Notes under the pieces: generated by a model
Database searches by the model: none
Told to the model about the DNA's origin: nothing
What the model saw: the letters and a program-made list of their open reading frames with translations, nothing else
Shown: positions 4,110 through 6,091 of the stretch, piece after piece
Numbering within the stretch: position 1 is the first letter of the stretch
How the letters are laid out: every line of letters starts with the position of its first letter
Program-made: the position numbers and the translations under genes
Source of the DNA: an uncultured Burkholderiales bacterium
GTDB taxonomy: Bacteria; Pseudomonadota; Gammaproteobacteria; Burkholderiales; Burkholderiaceae_C
NCBI GenBank assembly: GCA_903871865.1
Contig: CAIQIL010000212.1
Coordinates: forward strand, 1-6,091
Direction: 5' to 3'
DNA: 6,091 nt

Positions 4110-6091
4110 CGCGCCCCCCCTGCCGAGACCACCGAGACCCCAGGCCCCATGCCCGCCACCGCTGCGGGTGCGCCCGGCGCGGTGGGTGCGACCGCACCGG
4201 CTGAACCCACTGGAACGACAGGTCCTGCCTCATCGGCACCGGCCACCACCGCCGGCAAGGCCACGGCACGCCCGGAACCCGCACCGCCCGCGCCCGCCTC
4301 GCCTGCAGGCGAAGCCCCGCTGTTGGAGATGATGCGCAGCTGCACCGCCACGGCCAGGTCGCCTTGCGGCCACTTCAGCTCGAAAACCTGGCCGTCGACC
4401 TTGCGCCGCCGCGCTGCGTTGATCATCTTCTCCAGGCCAAAGCGGCCCGGCTCGCTGAAGAAGCCCACGCCGCGGCCATCGAAGGTCACGCCACTGATCT
4501 TCACACCCGGCGTGCCAGGCCCTGGCCACACGAAAGGTGTCCAGCTGGACACGCCCTGGCGGTAGCGCAGCACCTGGCCGTCGATGTCCAGGGTGTACTC
4601 GGTCAGGCCCGGCGAAGGCAGCGGCAGGACCTGGAAGGTCGTCTGCGCGCCAGCTTGCGCGGCATCGGCACCGACCGAACCTGCCTGCACGCCGCCACGC
4701 GCCGATGGCGCGCCCGCAGCAGCGCCTCCCAGCGGGGCCACCCAACCACCCAGACCAGCGACAAAGTCCGGGCGAAGGCGCACACCCATGTCGGCCCAGG
4801 TGCGCGGGCTCAGGGTGTCGCCACGGCGCAGCACCAGCGCGCCCAGCGATTGCTCGACGAACTTGGCCACCGCCCCCTCGCTGCCGAACACCGCGGCCAC
4901 CTCGGCCGGACTGGCCTCCAGGCTGGCGCGGCGGTCATACGGGTATTTCGTGGCCAAGGTGCGCTGGTAAGGCTCATAGACCAAAGCCGCCCAGTTGCGG
5001 TTGAGTTCGGCCTCGGTGGGGCGCACCAGCACGGCAAAGGCTTGCATCAGGGGGCGCACCAACAAAGGCCGCAAGGCCGCGCGGGGCGCGTCCCCCAGGC
5101 CGGTCAGCAATTGCTCATCGACCAGCTTGAGGGCCTCGGCCAACTCGCCCTGCCCTTCCAAGGTCTGCAGCATGAACTGCCGCGAAGCCGGCCCGGCATC
5201 GCCCTGGTTCTTCATCTGGTTGAAGCGGGTGCGCACGCCCGACAGCGACGCCAGGTAAGTCTGCGCCAGGGTGTTGCCGCCTTCGCGCGGCGTCATCAGG
5301 CGGTTGATGCCGGCGAACTTCTCGCCAATCGGGCCCATGGGCACGGCCATGGCCTTGCCCAGGTCCACCTGCACATTGACGCCGGCCGGCGCCGGCGCCA
5401 TGCCCAGCACCCTGCGCTTGAACCAATCGACCACGCCCGCCTGCCCCTGCGCCAGCTTGTCGTTGAGCAGGCTGGGGTTGTCCCAGGCGGTTTGCTCGTG
5501 GAGCGTGCGCAGCAGCGTGGCCAGCGGCGAGCTGACCGGGTCGCCCAGTCGGTTCATGCGCTGCACGGCCTGTTCGAAGCCGTTGAAGTCCTGCACGCTC
5601 ACGCCTTGCATGAACTTCTGCCAGGCCTGGGCGTACTCGGTCTTGTAGAGCTGGGTCAGGGTCTTCTGGATTTGCTCGGGACTGCCTTCGAGGGTGAGGT
5701 CGTCGGAGGTCGCGGTCTTGAGCACCCAGTCGGTGGACTGCAGGGTGTGGCGGGCCGCGTCCTCGATGGCACCCTTGACGTGGCCCTCCCAGGCCTGACG
5801 GGTGAATGCACCGGGCACCACCTGGCTGCCGGCCAGCACGTCGCGATCGCCTTCGCCCATCAGGCTGGCCACGGTCACGGCGGGGTAGCGCGTGGCGGCG
5901 CGGGCCTTGATGTCGGCATAAACCCGTTCGCGCGCGGGCAGGCCCTTGACCACGCGGCGCAGGTTGTCGCGGGTCTGGTCGATGAGGGCCACGTCCAGGT
6001 CGAGCTGGGGAAAGGCCGGATCGCCCATGCGCGCCAGGGCGAAGGACAGCACCCGCTCCGCGTGGCGGATCATGGCTTCGCGCGGCAGGCC
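4106..6091 (-). CDS. tssM: Type VI secretion membrane-complex protein TssM (IcmF), C-terminal part (cut by window edge)
   Basis: The frame is open to the right edge; 661 codons are visible, and family members are usually about 1,100-1,300 residues, so the membrane helices and any NTPase region are outside. Numbering from Met at 6073, residues 1-65 match the end of the IcmF-related region (ALIDQTRDNLRRVVKGLPARERVY). Next come SLMGEGDRDVLAGSQVVPGAFTRQAW at about 70-95 and DWVL at 115-118, the TssM pattern of a pore-like loop, F-T-x-x-x-W and DWVL. Residues 357-410 hold NWAALVYEPYQRTLATKYPYDRRAS and the AEVAAVFGSEGAVAKFVE block of the IcmF C-terminal domain. After a Gly/Ala linker (449-478), the beta-rich end domain includes TLDIDGQVLRYRQG and LKWPQG. 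TssM crosses the periplasm between TssL and the lipoprotein TssJ. The last 70 or so residues form an Ala/Gly/Val/Pro tail that is unusual. It overlaps tagF by 4 bp. Confidence 0.96.
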   Translation of the reverse strand, partial: GLPREAMIRHAERVLSFALARMGDPAFPQLDLDVALIDQTRDNLRRVVKGLPARERVYADIKARAATRYPAVTVASLMGEGDRDVLAGSQVVPGAFTRQAWEGHVKGAIEDAARHTLQSTDWVLKTATSDDLTLEGSPEQIQKTLTQLYKTEYAQAWQKFMQGVSVQDFNGFEQAVQRMNRLGDPVSSPLATLLRTLHEQTAWDNPSLLNDKLAQGQAGVVDWFKRRVLGMAPAPAGVNVQVDLGKAMAVPMGPIGEKFAGINRLMTPREGGNTLAQTYLASLSGVRTRFNQMKNQGDAGPASRQFMLQTLEGQGELAEALKLVDEQLLTGLGDAPRAALRPLLVRPLMQAFAVLVRPTEAELNRNWAALVYEPYQRTLATKYPYDRRASLEASPAEVAAVFGSEGAVAKFVEQSLGALVLRRGDTLSPRTWADMGVRLRPDFVAGLGGWVAPLGGAAAGAPSARGGVQAGSVGADAAQAGAQTTFQVLPLPSPGLTEYTLDIDGQVLRYRQGVSSWTPFVWPGPGTPGVKISGVTFDGRGVGFFSEPGRFGLEKMINAARRRKVDGQVFELKWPQGDLAVAVQLRIISNSGASPAGEAGAGGAGSGRAVALPAVVAGADEAGPVVPVGSAGAVAPTAPGAPAAVAGMGPGVSVVSAGGAR
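4114..4120 (-). promoter_or_regulatory. G7 run: tagF ribosome site and potential slippage site
   Basis: On the coding strand seven consecutive G residues end 4 bp before the tagF ATG (AGGGGGGGCGCGATGA). They encode Gly-Gly plus the first base of Ala near the end of TssM and double as the tagF Shine-Dalgarno-like element. A -1 shift here enters the tagF frame upstream of its ATG. Confidence 0.6.

Noticed and set aside
2952..4565. A 537-codon open frame on the plus strand opposite tagF and the end of tssM
   Set aside because: It is antisense to well-supported tagF and tssM, its product is rich in Gln/Arg/His/Pro low complexity with no domain, and such long antisense frames are expected in high-GC DNA.

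Overview
The window is a GC-rich stretch (very high third-position G/C, Ala/Pro/Arg-rich proteins) that looks like a beta-proteobacterial chromosome, most likely Burkholderiales and plausibly Comamonadaceae. That placement is inference from codon use, the tonB-exbB gene order and the type VI gene set; no rRNA or other marker is present.

Layout. On the minus strand at the left edge, a TonB energy-transduction operon runs leftwards: tonB (145-936), then the start of an exbB-like gene (1-142, cut by the window edge). A near-perfect 19-bp Fur box (950-968) sits just upstream of tonB, in the divergent gap to tssA. On the plus strand, tssA (1134-2291) encodes a type VI secretion (T6SS) protein with an ImpA N-terminal domain. 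Converging on it from the right is a tightly packed minus-strand T6SS operon read in the order tssM (C-terminal 661 codons, 5' part outside the window), tagF (ImpM family), then a periplasmic BON-OmpA protein. tssM and tagF overlap by 4 bp (ATGA), tagF and the OmpA-like gene are 1 bp apart, and the OmpA-like and tssA stop codons face each other across 11 bp.

How it fits together. TssM is the large inner-membrane/periplasmic subunit of the T6SS membrane complex. TagF is an accessory regulator family. The OmpA-like protein probably binds peptidoglycan near the complex. TssA coordinates baseplate, tail tube and sheath assembly. TonB/ExbB transmit proton-motive force to outer-membrane siderophore or heme receptors and are probably iron-repressed by Fur; the adjacency raises, but does not show, iron control of tssA.

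All genes belong to recognised families, and I see no undescribed system, mobile element, CRISPR array or RNA gene. The points most worth a second look are a G7 run at the tssM/tagF junction placed so that a -1 slip would fuse the two proteins, the position of the Fur box, the Ala/Gly-rich C-terminal tail of TssM, and a C8 run in the tonB linker. No stretch longer than about 200 bp lacks a gene.
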